A stretch of DNA of 64,000 nucleotides from an uncultured beta proteobacterium (GTDB lineage Bacteria > Pseudomonadota > Gammaproteobacteria > Burkholderiales > Burkholderiaceae_C). Location of the stretch: contig CAIMSP010000111.1 of the NCBI GenBank assembly GCA_903844215.1, positions 1 to 64,000 on the forward strand, read 5' to 3'. The translations under genes and the position numbers were made by a program. The notes beneath the pieces are model-generated. The model made no database searches and was not told where the DNA came from. It was given only the letters and a program-made list of their open reading frames with translations. Of this stretch, positions 1 through 12,149 are shown one piece after another (position 1 is the first letter of the stretch; each line of letters starts with the position of its first letter).

Positions 1-1169
1 GCCGCGCCTGCCAGCACTGGAAAGCGGGCGTCACCGGCGGCGCGCAGTGCGTTGATGATGATCACGTTGCAGGTGCGCCCCGGCTCCAGCAACACCGTGA
101 TCCAGAGCAAGGTGCTGGCGCTGGCGATGATTTGCGGATCGCTGGTGAACAGGAGCAGCGTCCACTGCGCCGTGCCGGCCACCAGCAGCGACACCAGCAG
201 CGAGCCCAGCAGTCCCAGCATGAGGCTGTTGCGCAGCAGTCGGTGCGCCTGGCGCAAGTGAGCGGCACCCACCAGATGACCGATCAGCACTTCGCTCGCC
301 AGTCCAATGGACAGGCTGAACAGCACCACGATGTGCATGCACTGGAAAGCGTAGCTCTGCGTGGCCAGTGCCTGTGCGCCCATGCCCGCGACCACACTCA
401 CCGAGACCAGCATGGCGACGCGGTAGGCGACGTTTTCAGCGGCACCGGGCAGTCCGATGTGCAGCACCGGCCCCAGGCGCTTCCAGTGCACGACCCACCA
501 GTCGCGCGCCCGTGGCACCAGGTCCAGGCGCCAGCGCCAAAGCCACAGATGCAGACCCAGGCCAAAGGCGCGACTCAGGCCCAGCGCCAGCGCAAAGCCC
601 ACCAGCCCCAGAGCGGGCACCGGCCCGAAGCCGCGCATCAAGGGAAAGCACAGCAGCAGATGCAGGCCGTGCATGCTCAGGATGTTGAGCATCACGTCGC
701 GCGTGCGCAAGTGCGCCCGCATGACCGAGGCCATGCTGGCGTTGTAGGCGTCCAGCAGCAGCGCCAGCGCCAGCGTTTGCAAATAGGGCTGGGCCAGCGT
801 CAACACCTCGGGCGGTGCGTTCACCCACCGCAGCAGCCTGCCGGCGCTGGAAAAAACCAGCAACGCCACGGCCAAGCCCAGCCAGGTGCTCGCGCCCAGT
901 GAGGCGCGCGCGGTTTCATCGGCGCCGCTGCGGTTGCCCGCGCCCAGGTTTTGCGTGACCACCACGCTCACGCCCATGCTGACGATGCGAAACAGCAGGA
1001 AGAACGCCACCTGCACCTGATTGGACAGCGCAAAAGCCGCCGCCGTGGTGTCCGAAATCCCTGCGGCCAGCCACAGCCCCATCAGGCCCACGGCAAAACC
1101 GAGCAGCAACTCCGCCAGCATCGGCCAGGCGATGCTGGCCATGCGCGGACGTGCTTTGGCCAGCGTCAT
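1..1169 (-). CDS. MATE family multidrug/sodium efflux transporter (partial)
   Basis: The minus strand is open from an ATG at 1169 to the window edge, so the C-terminus is missing (about 389 residues visible). The protein begins MTLAKARPRMASIAWPM and is strongly hydrophobic, with repeated membrane segments. Typical MATE features are an early 'SNQVQVAFF' helix, 'GVSVVVTQNLGAGN' (the conserved Q-x-x-GA-G element after TM2) and a second-half repeat 'GLASEVLIGHLVGA'. MATE proteins export cationic drugs or metabolites using Na+ or H+ in the inner membrane. It starts 13 bp after the malQ stop, so it is probably the last gene of the glgP-glgB-glgX-malQ operon. Its substrate cannot be read from sequence; a sugar-related role is only a guess from context. 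Confidence 0.85.
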   Translation of the reverse strand, partial: MTLAKARPRMASIAWPMLAELLLGFAVGLMGLWLAAGISDTTAAAFALSNQVQVAFFLLFRIVSMGVSVVVTQNLGAGNRSGADETARASLGASTWLGLAVALLVFSSAGRLLRWVNAPPEVLTLAQPYLQTLALALLLDAYNASMASVMRAHLRTRDVMLNILSMHGLHLLLCFPLMRGFGPVPALGLVGFALALGLSRAFGLGLHLWLWRWRLDLVPRARDWWVVHWKRLGPVLHIGLPGAAENVAYRVAMLVSVSVVAGMGAQALATQSYAFQCMHIVVLFSLSIGLASEVLIGHLVGAAHLRQAHRLLRNSLMLGLLGSLLVSLLVAGTAQWTLLLFTSDPQIIASASTLLWITVLLEPGRTCNVIIINALRAAGDARFPVLAGA

Positions 1170-1182
1170 GTCAGCTCGCGCC

Positions 1183-2712
1183 TCATGCGGCGGCGGCTTG
1201 GTCCAGGTGCAGCAATTCGATCGGGCCGCGGCCACTGCCCGCCGTGATCAGTCCGAGCACGCGTCCCGGTTCGTTGCCCACCATGCTCCAGGCAAAACGC
1301 CAGGCCCAATTGCCAACGGTTGATCCTGGCAGATTCATGCGCTGGCTGGCGTCCAGGCCGAGCACGTCCTGCATCGGGAACACGGCCATGTTGGCCACCG
1401 AATTGCTGGCGGCACGGATCATCGCCCAGTGAATATTGTGTTCACCCGCCGCCAAATAACTGCCGGCGTAGGCGCGTTCGCGTGGCGGCGCGTTCTGCCA
1501 CCAGCCGCGCGCGGTTTCGTTGTCGTGGGTGCCGCTATAGACGACGTAGTGCTGGCCGTAGTTGTGCGGCAGGAACTCGTGGCTGGCGTCGCCGCCAAAG
1601 GCGAATTGCAGGATCTTCATGCCCGCAAAGCCGCAGCCGTCGCGCAGCTCGATCACATCGGGCGTGATCAGGCCCAGGTCTTCGGCGACGATGGGCAGTT
1701 TGCCCAGGGCGCGCTCGATCGCTGCGAACAGCGCCTTGCCCGGCGCTGGCACCCAGCGCCCCTGCATGGCCGTGGGACATTCCGCCGGGATCTCGTAATA
1801 GCTGGCAAAGCCGCGAAAGTGGTCGATACGAAACAGGTTCGTTTGCTCCAGCGCGCGCCTTAGGCGCGCCGTCCACCAGGAAAAATCTTCGGCCGCCATG
1901 CGCTCCCAGCGGTACAGCGGATTGCCCCAACGCTGCCCGCTTGGCGCGAAGCCGTCGGGGGGCACGCCCGCGACCACCGTGGGTTGAAAGTCCTGATCCA
2001 GAAAATACAGATCCGGACGCGCCCAGCAGTCCGCGCTGTGGTGCGCAACGAAGATCGGCAAGTCGCCCATGAGCCAGACGCCGCGCGCATTCGCATACGA
2101 TTTGAGGGCCGCGACCTGGGTGTCGAAACACCACTGCACGAACTGCCAGAAAGCGATTTCCGGCGCGTGCTCCAGGCTGGCCGCCTGCAAGGCCGCAGGC
2201 TCACGCCGGCGCAGCGGTTGCGCCCACTCCCACCAGGGCAGGCCGGCGTGCGCCGTCTCCAACGCCATGAACAGCGCGTAGTCGGCCAGCCAATCATTGT
2301 GCTTTTCGCACCAGGCCGAGAACTCGGCGCGCTGCACCGACGTGGCCGCCTCGAAGAAGCCCTTGGCGGCGGCGCGCAGCTGCGTCAAACGCCAGGGAAC
2401 CACGCGAGCGTAGTCCACGCGCGCGGCCTCGAAGCCGCCTTCGGGCAGCGTCGGGGCTGGTAGCCAGCCGCTTTGCACCAGCGGTTCAAGCGCCACCATC
2501 AAGGGACTTCCGGCGAAGGCCGAAACGCTTTGGTAGGGCGAGTCGCAAGGACCGATGGGCGTGGTCGGCAGCCACTGCCAGACGCTTTGCCCCGCCGAGA
2601 CCAGCCAGTTCACGTAGTGGTAGGCGCCGGGGCCGAAGTCGCCCATGCCGTGCGGGCCGGGCAGCGAGGTGATGTGCAGCAGCACGCCGCTGGAGCGTTG
2701 TTCAAGGTTCAT
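1183..2712 (-). CDS. malQ: 4-alpha-glucanotransferase (amylomaltase, GH77)
   Basis: A cytoplasmic enzyme of 509 residues that transfers alpha-1,4-glucan segments between maltodextrins and releases glucose. GH77 signatures are visible: the N-terminal 'SGVLLHITSLPG', the nucleophile Asp in 'RIDHFRGF' (about residue 295), the acid/base Glu in 'AEDLGL' (about 344) and the third Asp in 'GTHDNETARGWW' (about 395). The length matches compact bacterial amylomaltases rather than the ~690-residue E. coli form. It lies 15 bp downstream of glgX and 13 bp upstream of the MATE gene, so it is operonic. It supplies longer dextrins to GlgP and glucose to the two glucokinases encoded elsewhere in the island. 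No strong Shine-Dalgarno is visible before the ATG, so translational coupling to glgX is possible. Confidence 0.96.
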   Translation of the reverse strand: MNLEQRSSGVLLHITSLPGPHGMGDFGPGAYHYVNWLVSAGQSVWQWLPTTPIGPCDSPYQSVSAFAGSPLMVALEPLVQSGWLPAPTLPEGGFEAARVDYARVVPWRLTQLRAAAKGFFEAATSVQRAEFSAWCEKHNDWLADYALFMALETAHAGLPWWEWAQPLRRREPAALQAASLEHAPEIAFWQFVQWCFDTQVAALKSYANARGVWLMGDLPIFVAHHSADCWARPDLYFLDQDFQPTVVAGVPPDGFAPSGQRWGNPLYRWERMAAEDFSWWTARLRRALEQTNLFRIDHFRGFASYYEIPAECPTAMQGRWVPAPGKALFAAIERALGKLPIVAEDLGLITPDVIELRDGCGFAGMKILQFAFGGDASHEFLPHNYGQHYVVYSGTHDNETARGWWQNAPPRERAYAGSYLAAGEHNIHWAMIRAASNSVANMAVFPMQDVLGLDASQRMNLPGSTVGNWAWRFAWSMVGNEPGRVLGLITAGSGRGPIELLHLDQAAAA

Positions 2713-2727
2713 GATGAAGAAATAGAG

Positions 2728-4836
<2,109 letters not shown>

Positions 4837-4866
4837 GGGTCTTCCATCAGCGGCGCTGGCTCGGCT

Positions 4867-7044
4867 TCAGACCGGCAGCAAAAACAGGGTCGCCAGCGGC
4901 GGCAGGTTCAACTGAACCGATTGTCCGCGCCCGTGTGCCGGACGCGGCTGCACTGGCAACGCGACTGCGGCGTTGCCCAGGTTGGCGCCACCATAGTGCT
5001 GCGAGTCGGTGTTGAGCACCTCGCGCCAGGCGGCAAAGCCCTCTGGCACACCGAGTCGATAGTCGCTGCGCACCACCGGCGTGAAATTGCACAGCACCAG
5101 CATCACCCCACCCTCGCCATCGCGGCGCAGCCAGGCGAACACCGATTGATCGGCGTCGTCCGCCACCAGCCATTCAAAGCCATGGGGCTCGCAGTCGAGC
5201 TGGTGCAAGGGGCGGTGCCTTCGGTAGAGCTGGTTCAAGTCCTGGATCAGCCGCTGTATGCCGGCGTGGCGCGCGTCGTCGAGCAACTGCCAGGGCAGCT
5301 CGGCGTCGTGGTTCCATTCGCCCGGCTGCGCAAACTCCTGACCCATGAACAGCAGCTTCTTGCCCGGATGGCCCCACATGAAACCATAGTAAGCGCGCAG
5401 GTTGGCAAAGCGCTGCCAGTCGTCGCCCGGCATCTTGCCCAGCAGCGAACCCTTGCCGTGCACCACCTCGTCGTGCGACAGCGGCAGCACGAAGTTCTCG
5501 CTGAAGGCGTAAACCATGCCAAAGCTCATCTTGCTGTGATGCCAGCGCCGGTGCACGGCGTCCTCGTGCATGTAGGCCAGTGTGTCGTTCATCCAGCCCA
5601 TGTTCCACTTGTAGTGAAACCCCAGGCCACCACTGCTGGTGGGCGCGGACACGCCGGGAAAAGCGGTGGACTCTTCGGCCAGCGTGATCGTGCCCGGCGC
5701 ATGCGCGCCCAGCACCTCGTTCACCTGGCGCAGCAGCGAGATCGCTTCGAGGTTTTCACGCCCGCCGTGCACATTGGGAATCCACTCGCCCGCCGGGCGC
5801 GAATAGTCGCGGTACAGCATCGAGGCCACGGCGTCCACGCGCAAGCCGTCCACGCCATAGCACTCCATCCAGTAGAGGGCGTTGCCGACCAGAAAGTTGC
5901 GCACCTCGGCGCGGCCAAAGTTGTAGATCAGCGTGTCCCAGTCGCGGTGCACGCCTTCGCGCGCATCGGCGTATTCGTACAGCGGCGTGCCATCGAGCTG
6001 CGCCAGACCGAAGGCGTCGTGCGGGAAGTGCGCTGGCACCCAGTCCAGAAGCACGCCAATGCCGCGCGCATGGCAGGCCTGGACCAGCCGCTGCAGTCCT
6101 TCGGGTTCGCCAAAGCGCGCGCTGGGAGAGTACAGGCCCAGCGTCTGGTAGCCCCAGGAACCGTCAAAGGGGTGCTCGCTGATGGGCAGCAGCTCGACAT
6201 GGGTGAAGCCCAGCTTGGCAGCGTAGTCGGGAAGGCTTTGCGCCAGCTCGTCCCAGGACGCAAAGCGCCCGCCTTGGCCGTGGCGCCAAGAGCCCAGGTG
6301 CACCTCGTAGATGCTCAAGGGCGCGTGGCGCTCATTCGCCGCGCCGCGCCCTGGGGCGAGTGCGCGTGGCGTCGGCATGGCGGCCACGCGGCTGGCGGTG
6401 TCGGGGCGCAATTGCGAGGCGCGCGCGTAAGGGTCGGCCTTGAGCGGCAACACAGCGCCATCCGGCCCGACCAGTTCGAACTTGTAGAGGTCGCCCAGCA
6501 CCACGTGCGGCACGAAAATTTCCCACACCCCAGCGTCGTGGCGCAGCCGCATCGGATGCCTGCGGCCATCCCAGACGTTGAACTCCCCCACCACGCTCAC
6601 GCGCCTGGCGTTCGGCGCCCACAGCGCAAAGCGCACGCCGGCCACGCCGCGCTGCTCCATCAAATGTGCGCCGAGCACGGTGTAGGGGCGAAGGTGATTG
6701 CCTTGGCGCAGCGCCCGCAGATCGGCTTCATCGAGCTGCGGGCCGAAGCTGTAGGCATCGGCGTAGCGGCCCTCCTGAGCGTCGCTCCACAGCACGTTCA
6801 AGCGATACTCGAAAGGCTTGCGGCGCCGCGGAATGCGCGCTTCAAACAGACCGTCGGCATGGCGCCAACCCAGTGCGAGAATCAATTTGCCGGTGACGGC
6901 GTCGATCACCTGCACCTGTTGCGCGCCGGGCAACAGCGCGCGCAGCCAGAGCCGACCGTCCGGCGCCTGGTGCAGGCCCAGCACGGCGAACGGGTCAGCG
7001 TGGCGGGCGCCAAGCAGCGCCTGCACGTCTGCGTCTTGCATCAT
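4867..7044 (-). CDS. glgB: 1,4-alpha-glucan branching enzyme (GH13_9)
   Basis: A branching enzyme that forms alpha-1,6 links in glycogen. I place the start at the first ATG of 'MMQDADVQALLGARHADPF' (7044) because AAGGAG lies about 12 bases upstream and the glgP stop ends at 7064; an in-frame ATG at 7146 would run into glgP. This gives 725 residues, as in E. coli GlgB. An N-terminal beta-sandwich and a CBM48 domain ('GVAGVRFALWAPNARRVSVV') precede the barrel. Catalytic residues are Asp in 'GLRVDAVASM' (about 404), Glu in 'TLAEESTAFPG' (about 457) and Asp in 'LPLSHDEVVHGKGSL' (about 525). Branching activity next to GlgP/GlgX implies glycogen remodelling as well as dextrin use, although glgA and glgC are not in this window. 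Confidence 0.96.
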   Translation of the reverse strand: MMQDADVQALLGARHADPFAVLGLHQAPDGRLWLRALLPGAQQVQVIDAVTGKLILALGWRHADGLFEARIPRRRKPFEYRLNVLWSDAQEGRYADAYSFGPQLDEADLRALRQGNHLRPYTVLGAHLMEQRGVAGVRFALWAPNARRVSVVGEFNVWDGRRHPMRLRHDAGVWEIFVPHVVLGDLYKFELVGPDGAVLPLKADPYARASQLRPDTASRVAAMPTPRALAPGRGAANERHAPLSIYEVHLGSWRHGQGGRFASWDELAQSLPDYAAKLGFTHVELLPISEHPFDGSWGYQTLGLYSPSARFGEPEGLQRLVQACHARGIGVLLDWVPAHFPHDAFGLAQLDGTPLYEYADAREGVHRDWDTLIYNFGRAEVRNFLVGNALYWMECYGVDGLRVDAVASMLYRDYSRPAGEWIPNVHGGRENLEAISLLRQVNEVLGAHAPGTITLAEESTAFPGVSAPTSSGGLGFHYKWNMGWMNDTLAYMHEDAVHRRWHHSKMSFGMVYAFSENFVLPLSHDEVVHGKGSLLGKMPGDDWQRFANLRAYYGFMWGHPGKKLLFMGQEFAQPGEWNHDAELPWQLLDDARHAGIQRLIQDLNQLYRRHRPLHQLDCEPHGFEWLVADDADQSVFAWLRRDGEGGVMLVLCNFTPVVRSDYRLGVPEGFAAWREVLNTDSQHYGGANLGNAAVALPVQPRPAHGRGQSVQLNLPPLATLFLLPV

Positions 7045-7063
7045 CCTGGGCTGCTCTCCTTGC

Positions 7064-9529
7064 TTAGTTGGGCGTCGCCGACCAAACGCTGTCGACGTAT
7101 TGCGCAATGGTACGGTCTGCGGAGAATGATCCCATGCGGGCCACATTCAGCAGCGCTTTGTGCGCCCATTCTGTTGGCTCCTTGTAGAGCGCATCCACCC
7201 GCGTCTGGGCCTGCACATAGGCCGCGAAATCGGCCATCAGCAGATAACTGTCGCGGTTCAGCAAACCGTCGGTGAGCGGGCGATAGCGGTGCCCATTGCC
7301 GCAAGAGAACTCGCCCGAGGCGATGGCGTCGATCACCGCCTTGAGCTGGCGGTTTTCCTCGACATACAGGCGTGGGTCGTAGCCCAGCTCGCGCACCTGG
7401 GCGACCTCTTCGGTGCGCAGGCCAAAGACGAACATGTTCTCGGTTCCGATGGCCTGCGCCATCTCGATATTCGCGCCGTCCCAGGTGCCGATGGTGAGTG
7501 CGCCGTTCAGGCCGAACTTCATATTGCCCGTGCCCGAGGCTTCGGTTCCCGCCGTGGAAATCTGTTCGCTCAGATCGGCCGCCGGCAGCAGGACCTCGGC
7601 CAGGCTCACGCCGTAATTCGGCAGGAACACCAGCTTGAGCTTGTCGCCCACCCGCGGGTCGCTGTTGACCACGCGCGCCACGTCCAGGATCAGTTGAATT
7701 ATGAGCTTGGCCGAGACATAGGCCGAAGCCGCCTTGCCGGCGATCACCACGGTGCGCGGCGTCCAGTCGGCTTGCGGGTCGGCGATGATGGCCTGGTAGC
7801 GCGCCACCACGTGCAGCACGTTGAGCAACTGGCGTTTGTATTCGTGGATGCGCTTGATCTGCACGTCAAACAGGCTGGCCGGATCGATCACGACACCGAG
7901 CTCGCGCCGGATCAGTGCCGCCAGGCGTTCCTTGTTCTGGCGCTTGGCGGCAAGAAACTCGCGTCCCAGCTCCACGTCGCCCGCCAGCGGCTCAAGCGCG
8001 CTCAAGGCATTCAGATCGCGCCGCCAGGCGCTGCCGATGTGCTGGTCGAGCAGCGTGGACAAAGCGGGGTTGGCCTGCATCAGCCAGCGCCGGGGCGTCA
8101 CGCCATTGGTGACATTGTGAAAACGCTCGGGGAAGAGTTTGGCGTAGTCGGCAAAGATGGTCTGCACCATCAGTTGCGAATGCAGCGCCGAGACGCCGTT
8201 GACCTTGTGCGAGGCCAGCACCGCCAGCGCGGCCATGCGCACGCGGCGGGCGCCGCTCTCATCGATCAGGGACACGCTTTCGATCAGCGCTTCGTCGCCA
8301 GGGAAGCGCGCTCGCACCTGCGCCAGGAAGCGCTGGTTGATCTCGAAAATGATTTCCAGATGACGCGGCAGCAAGGCCTGGAACAAGGCCAGGTCCCAGG
8401 TCTCCAGCGCTTCGGGCATGAGCGTGTGGTTGGTGTAGGAAACGCTGGCCTGGGTCACGCTCCAGGCCTCGTCCCAGCCCAGTCCGTGCTCGTCCAGCAG
8501 CAGACGCATCAGTTCGGCCGGAGCCAGCGCCGGATGGGTGTCGTTCAAGTGGATGGCATTGCGCAGCGCCAGTCCTTGCAGGCTGCCGCACTCGCGCACA
8601 TGGCGCGCGATCACGTCCTGCAGCGACGCGCTCACCAGGAACGCCTCCTGCTTGAGCCGCAGCTCGCGCCCGGCGGCGGTGCTGTCGTCGGGGTACAGCA
8701 CCCAGTTCAGCGCGTCGGCGGCCACGCGATGCCGCGCCGCGCCGGCGTAGTCGCCCTGGCAAAAGGCCGCGAAGTCGATGGGCTGCGCCGCCACCGCGCT
8801 CCATTGGCGCAGCGTGGACACGCGTTCACCATGATGGGCCGGAACGATGAAGTCATAGGCCTGCGCCTGCAGCAGTTCGGCGGGCGCCCAGCGCCGCACG
8901 CCGCCTTCGAGCAGCACCCGCCCGCCAAAGCCCACCGGGTAGTTCAGCTCCGCGCGCGCCACCTCCCAGGGGTTGCCGTGTGGCATCCAGTCGTCGGGCG
9001 TTTCCACCTGTTTGCCGTTCTGAATGCGCTGCGCGAACATGCCGTACTGGTAGCGCAGACCGTAACCGAACGACGGCAGACCGAGCTCGGCAAACGAATC
9101 CAGAAAGCAGGCCGCCAGTCGGCCCAGGCCGCCGTTGCCCAGCGCGGCGTCGTGTTCGTGCTCCAGCACATTGGAGAGCTGCAGGCCGCGTGCGTGCAGT
9201 TGCTGGCGCAATTCGCCCTCCAGCCCCAAAGCCGCCAGCGCGTTGCCCAGCGCGCGCCCCATCAGGAACTCCATCGACAGGTAGTGCACGCGCCGACTGG
9301 GGCTGTGGCGCTCCAGGCGCGCGTCCTGCGCCTGGGTCGCGGCCCAGCGCTGGGCCAGCAATTCGCGGCAGGCCGTGGCCGCGGCGCGCAAGGCGATCTG
9401 GCTGCTCAGCTCCGGCCCCGACTGCGCCAGCTCGCGCGCAAAGGCAGAGCGAAAAGCCGGCCGCAGATCGATCGCAGTGGCATCGGCAACGACGCTGGGA
9501 GTCGTGTTCGGAGTGTTAAATATTTTCAT
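7064..9529 (-). CDS. glgP: Glycogen/maltodextrin phosphorylase (GT35)
   Basis: A PLP-dependent phosphorylase that releases glucose-1-phosphate from alpha-1,4-glucans. From the ATG at 9529 ('MKIFNTPNTTPS') it has 821 residues; in-frame ATGs at 9562 and 9610 exist, but only the 9529 start has an AAGG motif at suitable distance. Family features include 'HYLSMEFLMGRALGNAL', 'GNGGLGRLAACFLDS' and the PLP lysine in 'GTGNMKFGLNG' (about residue 671). It is the first gene of the minus-strand operon and is followed 19 bp later by glgB. A HexR-like 15-mer at 9622-9636 and a candidate promoter lie immediately upstream, so control by the fused Glk-HexR regulator is likely. Confidence 0.95.
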   Translation of the reverse strand: MKIFNTPNTTPSVVADATAIDLRPAFRSAFARELAQSGPELSSQIALRAAATACRELLAQRWAATQAQDARLERHSPSRRVHYLSMEFLMGRALGNALAALGLEGELRQQLHARGLQLSNVLEHEHDAALGNGGLGRLAACFLDSFAELGLPSFGYGLRYQYGMFAQRIQNGKQVETPDDWMPHGNPWEVARAELNYPVGFGGRVLLEGGVRRWAPAELLQAQAYDFIVPAHHGERVSTLRQWSAVAAQPIDFAAFCQGDYAGAARHRVAADALNWVLYPDDSTAAGRELRLKQEAFLVSASLQDVIARHVRECGSLQGLALRNAIHLNDTHPALAPAELMRLLLDEHGLGWDEAWSVTQASVSYTNHTLMPEALETWDLALFQALLPRHLEIIFEINQRFLAQVRARFPGDEALIESVSLIDESGARRVRMAALAVLASHKVNGVSALHSQLMVQTIFADYAKLFPERFHNVTNGVTPRRWLMQANPALSTLLDQHIGSAWRRDLNALSALEPLAGDVELGREFLAAKRQNKERLAALIRRELGVVIDPASLFDVQIKRIHEYKRQLLNVLHVVARYQAIIADPQADWTPRTVVIAGKAASAYVSAKLIIQLILDVARVVNSDPRVGDKLKLVFLPNYGVSLAEVLLPAADLSEQISTAGTEASGTGNMKFGLNGALTIGTWDGANIEMAQAIGTENMFVFGLRTEEVAQVRELGYDPRLYVEENRQLKAVIDAIASGEFSCGNGHRYRPLTDGLLNRDSYLLMADFAAYVQAQTRVDALYKEPTEWAHKALLNVARMGSFSADRTIAQYVDSVWSATPN

Positions 9530-9621
9530 GGCGCGGAACCTTGTGACAATGGATTTGAACATGGCAATTTGGAAGAGCCCGAGGCGTTGTTGCTCGAGTA
9601 TCGCCGACATCAGGCATTTTC

Positions 9622-9636
9622 TGTAGTTTAGCTACA
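9622..9636. promoter_or_regulatory. HexR-like operator (glgP promoter)
   Basis: TGTAGTTTAGCTACA; on the minus strand TGTAGCTAAACTACA. It differs at three positions from the published gammaproteobacterial HexR box TGTAATTAAATTACA and at two from the site at 24069-24083. It lies between the candidate glgP promoter and the glgP start, a position suited to repression. Assignment to HexR is inferred from similarity and from the glk-hexR fusion in the same island. Confidence 0.7.
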
Positions 9637-9652
9637 TTAGGGAAATCCCGAA

Positions 9653-9681
9653 TACCTATTTTCATTTAGGGGCAACGTCAA
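9653..9681 (-). promoter_or_regulatory. Candidate sigma-70 promoter of the glgP operon
   Basis: On the minus strand TTGACG (9676-9681) is followed after 17 bases by TAGGTA (9653-9658). The -35 is good and the -10 poor. The predicted start near 9646 would place the 9622-9636 operator just inside the transcript. Confidence 0.4.
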
Positions 9682-9710
9682 GAGCTTGCGGGAAAGTCAT
9701 GTCAATTACC

Positions 9711-9725
9711 CGTTGTATCACTACA
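9711..9725. promoter_or_regulatory. HexR-like operator overlapping the malK -35
   Basis: CGTTGTATCACTACA. The right half (ACTACA) is identical to the sites at 24069 and 30558, and the left half CGTTGT is shared with the 30558 site. It covers the -35 of the best promoter in the intergenic region, which would allow simple repression of the transporter operon. Confidence 0.55.
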
Positions 9726-9741
9726 TTGTGAGCGCTATACT
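9713..9741 (+). promoter_or_regulatory. Sigma-70 promoter of malKEFG-amylase
   Basis: TTGTAT (9713-9718), a 17-base spacer, then TATACT (9736-9741). The spacing is ideal and the -10 is strong. It reads into malK with a leader of about 100 bases. Confidence 0.65.
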
Positions 9742-9848
9742 GGCAAAAAAATCCGGGGCAGACCCCTGGCCATGGCGGCGCGCATGCGCCCTGGCTGCGC
9801 CTGCCCTTTCAATGACATGCGAGACAAGCCACCTTGACCTGAGGTGGC

Positions 9849-10963
<1,115 letters not shown>

Positions 10964-10964
<1 letters not shown>

Positions 10965-12148
10965 TGCGCTCTTGTCTGACGACGCTGTGCGCGGCCACCG
11001 CGCTGCTGGCGGCGCTGCCAGCCAGCGCCGCTGAGCCGCTCAAACTGCTGGTCTGGATCAACGGCGACAAGGGCTACAACGGCCTGCAAAGAGTGGGCGA
11101 TGCGTTCACGCAGGCCTCCGGCGTGCAAGTCGTGGTGCAGCACCCCGAGGGCGCGCCGGACAAGTTCCAGGCGGCCGCTGCGGCCGGCAAGGGCCCGGAC
11201 ATCTTCTGCTGGCCGCACGACCGCGTGGGCGAATGGGCCAAATCGGGCCTGATCGTGCCGATCAAGCCGCCGAAAAAGATCCGCGACGAGATCGACGAGT
11301 CCGCTTGGAAGGCGTTCACCTACCGCAGCAACGTCTGGGGTTACCCGCTGGCGATCGAGGCCGTCGGCTTGATCTACAACCGCGCCTTGGTGAAGACGCC
11401 ACCGGCCACCTTCGACGAGGTCATCGCGCTGGACCAGCAACTGGCAGCGCAGGGCAAGAAGGCGCTGCTGTGGGATTACAACAAGACCTTCTTCACCTGG
11501 CCGCTGCTGGCCGGCAACGGGGGTTTTGTCTTCGCCCAAACCCCCGAGGGCGAGCTCGATCCGACCCGGGTGGGCGTGAATACGCCGGGCGCGGTCAAGG
11601 CCGCCCAGCTGCTGGAGCGCATGATCCAGAACGGGCAGTTGCCGCGCGGCGCGCGCTACGCCGAAATGGAAGCGGGCTTTGCCCGAGGCGAAATCGCCAT
11701 GATGATCTCGGGTCCCTGGTCCTGGGACAACGCGCGCAAAAGCAAGATCGATTTTGCCGTCGGCCCGATCCCCGCCGTGACAGCGGGAAAGCCGTCCCGG
11801 TCCTTTGTCGGCGTGCTCGGCTGCATGATCGCCGCGCCCAGCCCGGTCAAGGATCTGGCACGCGAGTTCCTGGAGGGCCACGTGCTGCGCGTGAGCGGGC
11901 TCAAGGCGATTTCGGCCGATGTGGCGCTGGGCACCCCGGCCAACAAAGCCTACTTCGCCGAACTCTCCAGCGACGCCAACATCCGCGCCACCATGGAGAA
12001 TGCGCGCGCCGGCGAGGCGCTGCCCAATATTCCGGACCTGGGGCGTTTTTGGCCGGCGATGGATGCGGCCCTGGAAGCCATTACCAACGGGCGGCAATCG
12101 CCGCAAGAAGCGCTCGATGGTGCGGCTGCGCGCATGCTGGTGAAGTGA
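10964..12148 (+). CDS. malE: Periplasmic maltose/maltodextrin-binding protein
   Basis: A 394-residue solute-binding protein of family 1. A Sec signal peptide (MRSCLTTLCAATALLAALPASA, cleavage predicted after residue 22) is followed by the MalE-like start 'KLLVWINGDKGYNGL', which resembles E. coli MalE. 'PDIFCWPHDRVGEWAKSGL' and 'AMMISGPWSWDNARKSKIDFAV' are also typical of MalE. It captures maltodextrins in the periplasm and delivers them to MalFG. There is no lipobox, so it should be soluble. It lies between malK and malF with a one-base gap to malF. Confidence 0.95.
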
Positions 12149-12149
12149 C

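Noticed and set aside
132-902. Plus-strand frame of 256 codons over the MATE gene
   Set aside because: Low-complexity Gln/His/Ala composition; the minus strand encodes a continuous MATE transporter across the same bases.
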